Origin: Merluccius polli
Taxonomy: Eukaryota > Chordata > Actinopteri > Gadiformes > Merlucciidae
Reading direction: 5' to 3'
NCBI GenBank assembly: GCA_030340625.1
Contig: JAOPHQ010002906.1
Coordinates: 1-64,000 of the forward strand
DNA: 64,000 bases
Shown in pieces: positions 1 through 18,916 of this stretch (within the stretch, counting starts at the first letter, position 1; each line of letters starts with the position of its first letter). The notes beneath the pieces were generated by a model. The model searched no databases. It was not told the origin of the DNA and worked only from the letters and a program-made list of their open reading frames with translations. The position numbers and the translations under genes were made by a program.

Positions 1-397
1 GAACTATAGCTGCTCCCTATAGTGAATATAGCTGCTCCTAGTGAACTATAGCTGCTCCCTATAGTAAACTATAGTGCTCCCTATGGTGAACTATAGCTGC
101 TCCTATAGTGAATATAGCTGCTCCCTATAGTGAGCAGCAGCTATATACAGCTGCTCCCTATAGTGAACTATAGCTGCTCCCTATAGTGAACTATGTGCTC
201 CCTATAGTGAGCAGCTATATACAGCTGCTCCCTATAGTGAACTATAGCTGCTCCCTATAGTGAGCAGCTATATACAGCTGCTCCCTATAGTGAACTATAG
301 CTGCTCTATACAGCTGCTCCCTATAGTGAACTATAGCTGCTCCTATAGTGAATATAGCTGCTCCCTATAGTGAGCAGCTATATACAGCTGCTCCCTA
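1..397. repeat. Tandem satellite, about 23-bp AT/GC unit
   Basis: The block is built from repeats of about 23 bp resembling AACTATAGCTGCTCCCTATAG. Some copies are truncated and some are replaced by a variant containing GAGCAGCTATATACAGCTGCTC-like arms. The array reaches the window edge, so its full length is unknown. Both unit types are self-complementary (CTATAG, and GAGCAG facing CTGCTC) and could form hairpins. No coding potential is seen. Confidence 0.9.
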
Positions 398-736
398 GCT
401 CTCAGTTACACCACCGTTTGATGGTCAACATCTGACTACTGGACTCATAACTTCATAAAGTTTAAACAAATGTTATCCCCACTCACACCTCTCTTCGAGA
501 ACCCCCCCCCATATACTCACCACACACACACACACACACACCACACACACACACACACACCACACAAACACACACACACACACCCCACACACAACACCAA
601 CACACACCACACACACACACCACATTCTGCAACACATCCTCACTGCTAGAGTCATCCAGGAGGCCATGCTCATTATCCCAACACACAGGTGGCTGAGGGT
701 TTGGATGGCAAAGGACCAGGACACACATACACCACA

Positions 737-784
<48 letters not shown>

Positions 785-1500
785 GCACTACGCGCGCGCG
801 CGCGCGCACACACACACACGCACACCACCACACCACGCGCACACACACACACACACACACACAGCTAGAGCCACGGGTGCTGAACTTTGTGGTTAATGAC
901 TTTCCCACCCACTACACCGCGTGCACATGTTTGAAGCCGTTAACGATAAGTGGCTTCTCGATCTACCGTTGTAATGTGCCGTTAATCTCACATTCCGCAC
1001 TACAAAGTCCACATTCAGCAGAGTAATTATGGCGGCCAGTGACAATGACTCTTCATCCTCAGCAAGACAACACGTGCACTCAGTCGTACCGACCACAAGC
1101 ACCGGTTTGGTGAAAGTACTTTTTGAACTGATGCTTTACGAATATTTCCCTCTCCATTACTATACATTCACTCATACTGTAAATACATGTTTTTTTTTAA
1201 TGGAACAATGTATCAAATTCACCTGATAAGCACCGACTGAACTGTTTCTTCACATGTTAAGCTGAGATATAGATACTTTATTGCGCCACAGCAGCGACCC
1301 GTTTCCTTTAGGTCCTTTGAATTTGCATTCAACAAGGCAATACGTCACCTGCAGTAGACCTTTTCGTTTATTTTATTCTAAGGGCACTTGCAATTATTCG
1401 TTTTTTGCAATTATTATTATTAGTTATTATTATTATTATTATTAGCAGTAGTAGTAGTAGTAGTAGTTAGTAGTAGTAGTAGTAATGTAGTCATTATTAG
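398..1500. repeat. Compound CA/GC and TTA/TAG microsatellite block
   Basis: Interrupted CA tracts run from about 519 to 632 and from 735 to 863. The second contains an alternating CG run near 790-806, a purine-pyrimidine alternation able to adopt Z-DNA. TTA and TAG triplet repeats occupy about 1411-1485. Reading frames here are translations of the repeats (His/Thr or Cys/Val strings) and are not genes. The unique sequence between them shows no recognisable gene. Confidence 0.85.
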
Positions 1501-1630
1501 TGTTATTATAGTTATGTTTATGTATTATGATTAATATGCATATACTAATAATAATAATAATTGGTATAATTGGTATTCTATCTTCTTATCTTCTTCTTCT
1601 TCTTATTATTATTACTATAATTATAGGCAC

Positions 1631-1974
1631 TTGTTTCGGCCTACCTGGATGTTGCTTAAATGGCAGCCGTCAGCTGAGTCATGTGGCAGAGTCAGACACA
1701 CTGGAGGTGCACCTCCCGCTGTCCACCTCCCCTGGCCGGTCCCTCCTGGGTCCGCGCAGGCCGGGCGCGCGGAGCCCGCGGACAGCACGGCGGCGCACAG
1801 CAGCGCCAGCACTGGCCACACAGGACGACATGACACCGAGCAAACACGATGCGGGACACAGTGGTGGGGGGGGGGGGGGGGGGGGGGCGGCGACGGACTA
1901 CTGTGAGCCGGACGACGACCTGCTCCGCTGTGCGTCCCGGTGTGTGCAGGCAGCCTCCCCCTCTGGTCTCCCAC
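1631..1974 (-). CDS. Possible first coding exon of an unidentified secreted protein
   Basis: On the minus strand a CpG-rich block has an open frame with a hydrophobic, signal-peptide-like stretch (PVWPVLALLCAAVLSAGSA) followed by Cys-containing sequence. It ends at a good donor, CAG|GTAGG, just below 1632. Any further exons would lie left of position 1. No convincing in-frame ATG sits next to the hydrophobic stretch. A 22-base G run at 1866-1887 upstream could hide the true start through a length error. I do not recognise the family. It could equally be a chance frame in a CpG island. Confidence 0.25.
1866..1887. repeat. 22-base G homopolymer
   Basis: An uninterrupted run of 22 G inside a CpG-rich segment. 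Such runs are prone to sequencing length errors and to G-quadruplex formation. Confidence 0.9.
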
Positions 1975-2330
1975 CGGAGATGTGGATGGACGACATCTGG
2001 GCGCCGCGCGCTAAGAGGGGCGCTCGCGCTCTCCGCGGACACGCCCACTACAGGCGCACGTGAACTCAGCGCCAAAGTCCCCGTCGCGGTTGTCATCGTC
2101 ATCGTTGCGAAACGGGGCTAATGACGACGACCAACAACAACAACAACACAAGCATCACAACGACGCCAATCGTTGAATGAATGAAGGAACGACCTCTGTG
2201 TCCGCAGAGATCAACCGCTCAGGCAATCATTCTGCTGAAATGTCATTTAATAGCTCAGCGACACTCACGCTGTTTTATTAAAAAATACTTTCGCCTTATT
2301 TTTTGTAACTTCCACATCTTTCACTTTAAC

Positions 2331-3876
<1,546 letters not shown>

Positions 3877-5287
3877 CAGGGGCGAGGCTAGCCCATTTTT
3901 AGGGGTGCTGAAGCACCCCTAAAAACAGGCTCAGCACCCCTAAAACTTGGGTAAGAAATGTTATTCTAAAAGTTTGTCTTTGACAGGGTTAAATAATGTC
4001 CAAAACATACTCCGTAGTTTGTGGTTTAAAATGTATATGTTAAGGACGAAAATGAAAACATCCCCGCTTAGCAAATGGTATCATCCTCTTCTCAGCCCTC
4101 CTTCTCCTCTGCACCGCTCCGCAGCCCGACTGGCGTCCAGCGCGACTCACGCAGAGTGAGATCTGTTTAGTTGTAGTGTTGTGAATCAACTCAGTAAGTG
4201 CTCCAAAGCTGTCTCACACTTCTTTCCTTTTACCGAGAGTTGTTCCGATTCCGATACCATATCGGTGAGTGCTGGAGTCCAGGCACCGTTTACCAGTTAG
4301 CTCTGTTAGCCCGGTTAGCTCCGTTAGCGCCATTAGCGCGGCTACAGTCGAACTGGAGTCCATTTATTAAGCAGAAACAGCAGCGCCACAAGTACCTGTG
4401 TAGTGCGTACGTGTGTCTCTGTTGTTAAAGTTTATCGTTACTTTGAGACTCATTTTAACAATCAGGGAGTCATGTCAACATGACGTCACGTGCGTCTTTT
4501 CTGGTCCGTCGTCATGGAAACATGAAGCCCTGCCAGTGGTGCGGCGTTTGGACCAGAGTGAAAACAAACGAAACGACACATAACTTGCGTAACTTACGCA
4601 ATTTGCGTAAGTTACGTAATTTGCGTAAATTACGTAAATAACGTAACTTACGCAAATTACGTAAGTTATTTACGTAACTTACGCAAATTACGTAAGTTAT
4701 TTACGTAACTTACGTAAGTTACGCAATTTACGTAACTTACGTAAATTACGTAAATTGTGTAAATAACTTACGTAAGTTACGTTATTTACGTAATTTACGC
4801 AAATAACGTAACTTACGCAAATTACGTAAGTTATTTACGTAATTTGCGTAAGTTACGCAAATTACGTAACTTATGCAAATTACGTAAGTTATTTACGTAA
4901 TTTGCGTAAGTTACGCAAATTACGTAACTTACGCAAATTACGTACGTTATTTACGTAATTTGCGTAAGTTACGCAAATTACGTAACTTACGCAAATTACG
5001 TAAATAACTTACGTAAGTTACGTAAATTGCGTAACTTACGTAAATTACGTAAATAACTTACGTAATTTACGTTATTTACACATCACTGTATACCACCAGT
5101 ATGTGTGAAAACACTCACTGTGGCTTTTTAAATTCATTGTTATTTATTCATAGATTTATATCTGTTATTTTTCAGTTGTCTGACTATCAAACCAGACAAT
5201 AAAATAAAGTTAAATGTTTTTCTTTTGCTGTATTCATTCATGTTTTATCACATTCATGGGGGCATAGTATATACTAACTCCTAGCGT

Positions 5288-5318
<31 letters not shown>

Positions 5319-5442
5319 AATGATAAAGTTATTTTTCAATAGACATATTTTTTTGTTTTTGTGTGAAAAAAGGGTGGGTGGTGGCAGTGGGGCTCATTGG
5401 TGCTCAGCACCCCTAAAGCTCTGACCCCTAGAATCGCCCCTG
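3877..5442. mobile_element. Non-autonomous hAT-like DNA transposon (1.57 kb)
   Basis: The element starts CAGGGGCGA and ends with the inverse, TCGCCCCTG. It is flanked on both sides by an identical 8-bp target duplication, CTCAGACC (3869-3876 and 5443-5450). An 8-bp duplication with CAGGGGCG-type ends is the hallmark of hAT elements. Subterminal AGCACCCCTAAA motifs are repeated in both orientations. No transposase frame is visible, so it must have been moved in trans. The interior carries GTTAGC-type short repeats (4298-4345), a 500-bp TTACGTAA-type array and a small GT repeat near 5292. Confidence 0.88.
4581..5080. repeat. TTACGTAA/TTACGCAA palindromic satellite array inside the hAT element
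   Basis: About 500 bp consist almost wholly of the words ACTTACGCAA, ATTTACGTAA and AATTACGTAAGTT in both orientations. Nearly every stretch is complementary to many others. The strands can therefore fold into many alternative hairpins, and the array is saturated with CpG inside TTACGTAA. No gene is present. Confidence 0.92.
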
Positions 5443-5450
5443 CTCAGACC

Positions 5451-9171
<3,721 letters not shown>

Positions 9172-9239
9172 CCCAATCATCGCGAGATCGACGCGCCGCG
9201 CCAGTGAAGTGCGCATCCAGAGATCCCGCGATGATTGGG
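9172..9239. promoter_or_regulatory. Near-perfect inverted repeat carrying two CCAAT boxes upstream of crb1
   Basis: Arms CCCAATCATCGCGAGATC (9172-9189) and GATCCCGCGATGATTGGG (9222-9239) are complementary over 17 of 18 bases around a 32-base CpG-rich loop. Each arm presents a CCAAT box, in opposite orientations. CCAAT boxes bind NF-Y, and the site lies about 130-200 bp before the crb1 start codon. A promoter role is inferred from position and motif. An alternative is a remnant of a small palindromic transposon. Confidence 0.45.
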
Positions 9240-9371
9240 CCCCGAGGGAAACTCAAGCAGGGCAGTAGTGGAAACCAGTCAGTCCCAGTGCAGCAGGCAG
9301 GTGGCTGACTGCATCCCAGTCCTAGTCCTTTATAGACAGGAGCCGACGGACAGGATGATTCCCGTGTCGCG

Positions 9372-9450
9372 ATGATGGATATAATGCGTGGTTACTATTT
9401 TGAATTACATTCATGCGTCATTTTCGTTTTGGCTCTTTTTGGGACAGATG
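9372..9450 (+). CDS. crb1: crb1 exon 1: signal peptide
   Basis: The frame from the first ATG reads MMDIMRGYYFELHSC followed by the hydrophobic core VIFVLALFG, then TDG. That is a typical short secretory signal. It ends at the donor G|GTGAGT in phase 1, which matches the phase of exon 2. A second in-frame ATG at 9384 would give a shorter signal and is an alternative start. A short upstream frame begins at ATG 9354 and stops at 9372-9374, overlapping the start codon. A TATA-like TTTATAG lies near 9329. Confidence 0.75.
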
Positions 9451-12701
<3,251 letters not shown>

Positions 12702-12938
12702 CCACTCCCCCTGGAAGGCTGCCAACCACGGCGGACCCGTGCTCACCGAACCCGTGCCAGAACCGCGCGCTGTGCCGGAGCCGGGGCAACGGATACTCGT
12801 GCTTCTGCGTGCCGGGCTTCCAGGGGGCCCACTGTCAGATTGACGTGAACGAGTGCGTGTCACAGCCCTGCCTCAACGGGGCCACCTGTGTGGACGGAGT
12901 GGGCAGGTTCACCTGTCTGTGCCCGCCCAGCTTCACAG
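12702..12938 (+). CDS. crb1: crb1 exon 2: two EGF repeats
   Basis: The acceptor CCCGTAG is followed by a frame in phase 1. It encodes a Thr/Pro linker, an EGF repeat (DPCSPNPCQNRALC ... YSCFCVPGFQGAHC) and a calcium-binding-type EGF (DVNECVSQPCLNGATC). It ends in FTG at donor GTGAGT. The YSCFCVPGFQG stretch closely matches the fourth EGF repeat of human CRB1. The mature protein therefore appears to begin later than in mammals. Confidence 0.92.
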
Positions 12939-13584
12939 GTGAGTCACCTGGACCGCTCCTCACGTCGCATCTGGCGAGTCGCATCTCCGCACTGAGGAAG
13001 AGTTCATTTTGGCATGTAGTCTAAGCATCGAGATGTTTTATACCTAATTATATATGAACAGTAGTGATTTCCTAACTTATGTTTTAAAGATGATTTTGAT
13101 TTAGATTGATCTGATGTTTGGATTTGTCCACGCCACACTTTAACATGTTATTTTTTTAACTGTTTCCTTTTATAAAATGTCAAAATAACTCCAAATATCT
13201 TTGACAGATTACATAGTATATTCATTTTTGTATAGTGATTCAGATTCTTCATATCTTGGTTTTCAATGCTGCAAAGAGGTATCAGGAGTGTTGAAGTGCA
13301 CTTTCAACATGGCATTATTGCAGTATTATTTTAATAGAGCACTCTGCTTAAAAAGATCACAGCCAGTCCACATGAAAGCCCCCCCCCCCCCACACACACA
13401 CACACACTTCACCCCTTCACTGCTGTGTATGGCCTCTCCATGGTCCAGCCATGTGCTACACCTCAGAAGATCCAGATCAGATCTAAGGGACGTGCCCACC
13501 TACTCTCTCGACTCTGATGTCGACCCCCCCCCCCCCCCCCCATCTGTTCTTCTTCTTCTTCTTCTTCTGCTTTAATCTCCGCAG

Positions 13585-13780
13585 GCAGCACATGCCAGCT
13601 GCAGATTGATAAGTGCCAATCACAACCGTGCCTGAACGGCGGCAGTTGCCATGACACCATCCACAGCTTTGCGTGCACCTGCCCGCCCGGTTTCCACGGA
13701 GACCGTTGTGAAAACAACACAGACGAGTGCCAAAGTGGGCCGTGCCAAAACGGGGCTCTGTGTGTGGAAGGGCCGAATGA
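13585..13780 (+). CDS. crb1: crb1 exon 3: EGF repeats
   Basis: Phase 1 in, phase 2 out, donor GTAAGT. It completes the previous EGF (GSTCQLQ), encodes one full EGF (IDKCQSQPCLNGGSC ... GDRC) and starts another (NTDECQSGPCQNGALC). Six-cysteine spacing is intact. The acceptor follows a TTC triplet repeat and a C run (13524-13540) that serve as the pyrimidine tract. Confidence 0.93.
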
Positions 13781-13926
13781 GTAAGTAGCCAAGGAGCCAT
13801 TACTGTGCAACTCAAGTACCTTCCATTTTATTTTCTCCTCATTTTTCAAATTAGTACCTATAAAACCTAGAAGCAAACAATTGACACTGTAGTAAATAGT
13901 AATACAGTGTTTACAACCTCTTTTAG

Positions 13927-14051
13927 GTATAGCTGTGTCTGCAGTGGCCAGCACTGTGAAAGGATTGTGCCTCCCTGCCAGTCAGAACCGTGCTTCAACA
14001 ACGCCCTCTGTCAGGACAATGGAGGCAACTACACCTGCAAATGCTGGCCAG
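13927..14051 (+). CDS. crb1: crb1 exon 4: EGF repeats
   Basis: The acceptor CTCTTTTAG joins in phase 2. It completes one EGF (YSCVCSGQHC) and encodes most of the next (PCQSEPCFNNALC ... YTCKCWPG). The donor GTAGTC is weaker than its neighbours. The CWPG turn matches the CRB1 CWPGYTG motif, and the rest of that loop comes from exon 5. Confidence 0.9.
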
Positions 14052-14127
14052 GTAGTCCAAAATAGCAATTCATCTGTACACTCGTCTCCACTGAAATCCA
14101 ATGCACAGGCAGACTTGTGCACACGTG

Positions 14128-14161
<34 letters not shown>

Positions 14162-14236
14162 CACACACACACACACAACCAATAAAATAAATACAATTCT
14201 GATTTGCCATCCCCGCCCTCCACACACACCCTCCAG

Positions 14237-14419
14237 GTTTCTCCGGGCGCCAGTGTGAGCAGGACATCGGGGAGTGTGACAGCGGCCCCTGCCAGCATGG
14301 GGGCCGCTGCGTGGAGCTGTCCTGGCAGGCGCTGTACGGCAGCGAGGCCCTGCTGCCCACCCACTACAGCCCCCGACACGCCCAGGGATACCTCTGCAGC
14401 TGTCCCCCAGGGACCACCG
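14237..14419 (+). CDS. crb1: crb1 exon 5: EGF repeat with long insert
   Basis: The acceptor CCCTCCAG joins in phase 1 and gives GFSGRQC. It then encodes an EGF (IGECDSGPCQHGGRC) with a longer loop before GYLCSCPPGTTG. The same EGF in human CRB1 and CRB2 also has an extended loop at this position. The donor is GTACGG. Confidence 0.92.
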
Positions 14420-16207
14420 GTACGGACGGGCGTGTATACAGAGAGAACGTAATGGACAGTTAGTACACAGGAAAAATATTCATGCAGTTCAACGTCTTTT
14501 TTTGTCGACACTTGTTGTGTTTCTGAGCCAACCAGCGGCTCTCGACCCGATCAGTATTTATGGAGTAGTGTTGTTGGTATGTGGGATTGCACTAAAGAGT
14601 ATATACCAGTAAATACGTATTTATAAAGATCACATATCGAGTGACAAAATCATTTTATGTACGACTGTCATTTACTTATATTCTTGAGGGCATGCTAATA
14701 TAGTCGCAAGGGAGTTGGTAACTCCCCATTGAAAGGTTCTGGGTTCGATACCCAATGTGCTCAGCCTACGAATATACCTACCTCCTGCTGCTCCATGACT
14801 TTTATCTGTACCCACTGCAATCTGCCTCGGCTACAAGTGACACCCTATTAGTAACCTCTTAAAGTAATAGGCAATGACTCTATGGTGCCTTGATGGTATA
14901 CTGGTGTTGACAAAAGCAGAACCTAGTCATCTTGCTTGCACAACCCGGTGTTCTGGAAACACCCTAACAGCCCCCCCCCCCCTCACACACACACACACAC
15001 ACACACACCAAACTCCTGCTGTCAAGGTGGCCAAATAGCATTAGTCTAATCCCCCTCAGATCTGGCTTTGCCAGGCTGCTGACTCTAACCCCCTCAGCCC
15101 GAGTGTGCTGGCCGCCCCATAGAGGGACGGTAAGGTAGGAATGGGGCTTGTGCTGCCACTGTGACGACCAGTGTGTGTGTGTTCTCCACGGGATTCACCA
15201 CACCCGCACACCCACAGGAGAGAGTAATATGGTTCATCTAGACCGACGCAGCATTGTCTTGGCGGAAACTGTACCTGCATGATGTGGAGACTCACCACAT
15301 GGGTCTGGGGAGTTCTGTGGCTGGGAACAGGTAACGTGCTGAAAGATGGAAAATGTGCGCTGTGATGTTCACATGCTACGCTTATTCATGCCTGGTGTCT
15401 GTATTCTGCAGACACACCCCTGTGCTGTTGGAGTTTGTATTTCAGAGAAACGCTACTCAAAGGCAGTTGAAGGGCAGCTGGTGTTTTTCCTGCTTTGTAT
15501 CTCTCGAGATTGTCTTTTTGCAGTCACTTTACAGCTCAAAATAATGTATCATGTTTATATTCAACATTGTAAAACATAGCCTATGTTTGCAATTTGGCAT
15601 ACACGTGACCTATATTTGGCATACAACAAGACCAACACAACGGGAAAGTTAAGAGGATGTGACACGTGACGAGTGAGGTCATTGTGCGTGTGTGTGACAT
15701 GCGCTGATCTAGTAAGAACCTGGCACACCTTCGCCTCCTCTGTCTTCTCTGGCATGAGCGCCGCCATTATGCAAGCCCACAGGAGGACCAGCAAGCCCGC
15801 ATGTGTGGTGGATTGTGACATGTTGAGGAGGCTGCTAAGGTCAAGTCAAGTTCATTTTTGTATTGAACCTTCATCGCTGGCCCAGGATTGAAATCCAATT
15901 GTTAATACCCGTTACCACTAAGCACAGAATCAGCCAGAGAAATCTTCCAAAAAAACATATTGGAAAAAGGAAGATTTCTGGAGAAGCGGCAGGTAAGAGG
16001 GATCCCCTGTGAGGTGAACGATTTTGAGAAAGCAGGGGGCGGAGGGGTGATGAGCATTGAATACATAACTATATTAAATCCATAATAGTCTGCAACATCT
16101 GTATAGCCACCAAGAAAATGTATATTTCGGCTCTGTTTGCATGTAATAGAAAGCATGTGCTTCACCTTCGCGAATCTCTCTTGTATGGTGAACATATTCT
16201 CCTCCAG
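14420..16207 (+). other. crb1 intron 5, with probable SINE
   Basis: No exon was recognised. A tRNA-SINE-like segment lies at about 14690-14790 and a poly-C/CA repeat at 14971-15008. The remainder is unique AT-rich sequence. Confidence 0.6.
14690..14790 (+). mobile_element. Probable tRNA-derived SINE fragment
   Basis: The segment contains an A-box-like run followed by TTCTGGGTTCGATACCC, a near-perfect RNA polymerase III B box, and a tail typical of fish tRNA-derived SINEs. It cannot fold as a complete tRNA and has no clear target duplication that I could see. Confidence 0.5.
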
Positions 16208-17247
16208 GATCCCTGTGCCAGGAGCTGGTAGACCAGTGTGAGAGCAGCCCGTGCCAGAATGGAGGCAGCTGTGAGAACCGGGTGGGCGGCTACGCGTGCC
16301 ACTGCCTCACGCGGCGCCAAGATGGCCTCCTGTACGGCGGAGCTAACTGTCACGTGGCGCTGGTGGGCTGCGACGGCCACGAGTGCCGGAACGGGGCTGG
16401 CTGCCGGCCTTTCCTCCGGGTGACCGCCGGCGATAACGTCCACAGCTACTCTTGCTCCTGCCCCCCCCGGCTTCGCGGGACTCCTGTGTCAGACGCCCAC
16501 CGCCTTCTCCTTCCGGCGCAGCGGCTACCTGCTGCTGCGCACCCCCCCGGCGGGACGGCGCCGCCTCCTGTAACGTCACCCTGAGCTTCCGCACCGCGCT
16601 GCCTCAAGCCGTGCTCTTCCAGCGGAGGAGCGTCGCCGGCCGCCTCCTGCTGAGCCTGGAGCTCCGGCGGGGTCAGCCGCGCCTCACCCTGAGGAAGGAG
16701 CCTTCGGCCAGGCTTCAGGAGGAGGGGGAGGGGGGAGGGGGGAGGGGGGAGGAGGACCAGACACTGGAGGTCCGGCGCTTTGTGGCGGACGGGGAGTGGC
16801 ACTCTGTGGAGGTGCTGCTGGAGAAGCGGATGCTGGGCCTGGCACTGCTGGGGGAGGAGGAGGAGGAGGCCGAGGGGAGCTGCCAGAGCAGAGAGCAGCA
16901 GGACTGCCGGGTCACGGCGGACATCCGGAGCACCCTGGCGGCGCTGCTGTCTCCCCTGGAGGACATCGTCATAGGGGTGATGCTGGGGGAGCACCCGAGC
17001 CGAGGCCCCGCGGACACGGACCCGCCGCCGGCATTCATCGGCTGCATGAGGGACGTGTTGGTGGACGGGCATCTGGCGGTCCCCAAGGAGTGGCTGAGCG
17101 ATTCTGCGGTCAACGTGTCGCCGGGCTGCAGCCACCGGGACCACTGCGCGGATGCGCCGTGCCTCAATGGAGGCCAATGTATCAACCTGTGGCAGAGCCA
17201 CCTGTGCAAGTGTCCCAGGCCGTACGAGGGAGCTGACTGTGCAGAGG
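16208..17247 (+). CDS. crb1: crb1 exon 6: two EGFs, laminin-G 1, one EGF (two frame breaks)
   Basis: This large exon (phase 1 in and out) encodes EGFs VDQCESSPCQNGGSC and GCDGHECRNGAGC. LamG1 follows (CNVTLSFRTALPQAVLF ... DGEWHSVEVLL ... FIGCMRDVLVDG), then an EGF (HCADAPCLNGGQC ... YEGADC). The frame shifts twice, each time by one surplus base in a C run: 8 C at 16461-16468 and 7 C at 16542-16548. Reading each run as one base shorter restores continuous CRB1-like sequence and the exon phase. Sequencing error is more likely than gene decay, since the sequence around both breaks is intact. LamG1 contains acidic and Gly-rich low-complexity inserts. Confidence 0.9.
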
Positions 17248-18712
17248 GTACGTTTTTACACCCATAGGGAAATACCTGATACTCTGAGTAACAAACACGC
17301 AGAGAGAATAGAGTGAGGAATATGCAGAGAGAACACGTTTGTGCCCGGTTTAAAGAAGGGTTGTTTGAAAACGTGCAGCAAAAGTGTCTACAGTCTGAAA
17401 CACCAACAAGACCTCTATAATATATTAATGATCAAGCAGAAGGCAGGAAGATGGACCCTGTGGGTCATCAAGCAAGTCATTGAAAAACATTCTTGGACTT
17501 AATGTTGGGTAGAGGTGAAGCAAGGCCAGAGTTTAGAGGAGAGAGAGAGAGAGAGAGAGATTCAACTGGTTTAGTGATGGGATAGATTCTGTAAAAGAGA
17601 CTATCATCTATATTAGCAGACTTTGCTAAATTACGGAGTAGGTGAGTATATCAAAATAATAGCAAGGATCACCATTTAAGTTTTTATTGGTATGTTTCAG
17701 GATACATGTAAGGATATCTAAAGCCTCCTGATTCTATCAAAGAGGACTTGCCATCACAGCGACTTTGCTAGAGAAACGTGCACACACATACTTAAATACA
17801 CCACATGCATAGATCCTCTGGCTTGTGGAAGTAGTGAAGATTTGGCAAAAAGACACACATGTAATTTAATTAAATGCGCACACACGCTTCATGACATTAC
17901 ATGACAAATGGTTTCTTTTATCTGATTCTTTAACAAAAAAACGTCTCCTTTCCTTTTATCTTTAATCTTTCCGAGTGAACCCACAAGTGAATGTGCTGAC
18001 ACTGGAGACACACACACACACACACACACACACATGGGGGCTGGGGGCTGCTCACAGTCGGCTGCTCCTTGTTTTATTCTTGCCTCCCTACTCACAATTA
18101 CATAACCGGGCTACTTTGTCTAGATTACATTTAATAAGCCCATTAGGATGACACATCCTGTTCAGTTTTCAATTGGCATTCACTGTTTCCCTTTCCCTTA
18201 AAAAATAGTTGTGCCATCATTATTTTTCTTTTCAAAATCTTTTATAGAGATTTTCAACAGGCACAACAAGGTTTTTTCCACATTGTCATAAAATATACAC
18301 CAATGTAGGATATAAAAATAAACAACAATAGATCATTTTTTAATTACATTGCATGAGCTTGAATCCATCTTCTATGGAAAAGAGAGAGATTGTCGATTTA
18401 CTTGAGCTGTGCCACAGTGTTCTGTAGTGCGCTGGAGCTAACTAGTGTCTGCTACCTCCTACTACCTACTAACTAACTAACTACTACTAACTACTGTCTG
18501 CTACCTCCTACTAACTATTAACTAACTACTACTAAGTACTGTCTGCTCCCTCCTACTAACTATTAACTAACTACTACTAATTACTGCCTGCTATCTCCTC
18601 CGTGTGTAAAGCATACTGGAGCTAACATACTGTCTGCTACCTCCTACTAACTACTAACTAACTAACTAGCTAACTACTACTAACTACTGTCTGCTACCTC
18701 CTCCATGTGTAG
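17248..18712 (+). other. crb1 intron 6
   Basis: Unique AT-rich sequence with a small GA repeat (17540-17560) and a CA repeat (18009-18034). A minisatellite rich in branch-point-like words abuts the exon 7 acceptor. No exon was recognised. Confidence 0.6.
18440..18712 (+). repeat. Minisatellite of TACTAAC/CTGCTACCTCCT units at the exon 7 acceptor
   Basis: Imperfect units of roughly 65-75 bp repeat the words CTAACTACTACTAACTACTG and CTGCTACCTCCTA. TACTAAC is the ideal splice branch-point sequence and occurs many times. The block ends with the functional acceptor CTCCTCCATGTGTAG. A similar upstream unit ends CTCCTCCGTGTGTAAAG (about 18595-18611), a decayed acceptor look-alike. Confidence 0.8.
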
Positions 18713-18867
18713 AGTACTTGCCGGCGCGCTTCGGGAGCGAGGACTCCCTGAGCTACGCCGTGTTCTCCGTCACGGAGGACCTGGGCCAGGACCTCGCCAT
18801 CTCGCTCTTCCTGCGCACACGCCGGCCGACGGGGCTCCTGCTGGCCATCGCCAACGGCAGCGAGGGC

Positions 18868-18916
<49 letters not shown>

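Noticed and set aside
16446..17201. 251-residue minus-strand frame in crb1 exon 6
   Set aside because: Shadow of the LamG1 coding strand, with no recognisable domain.
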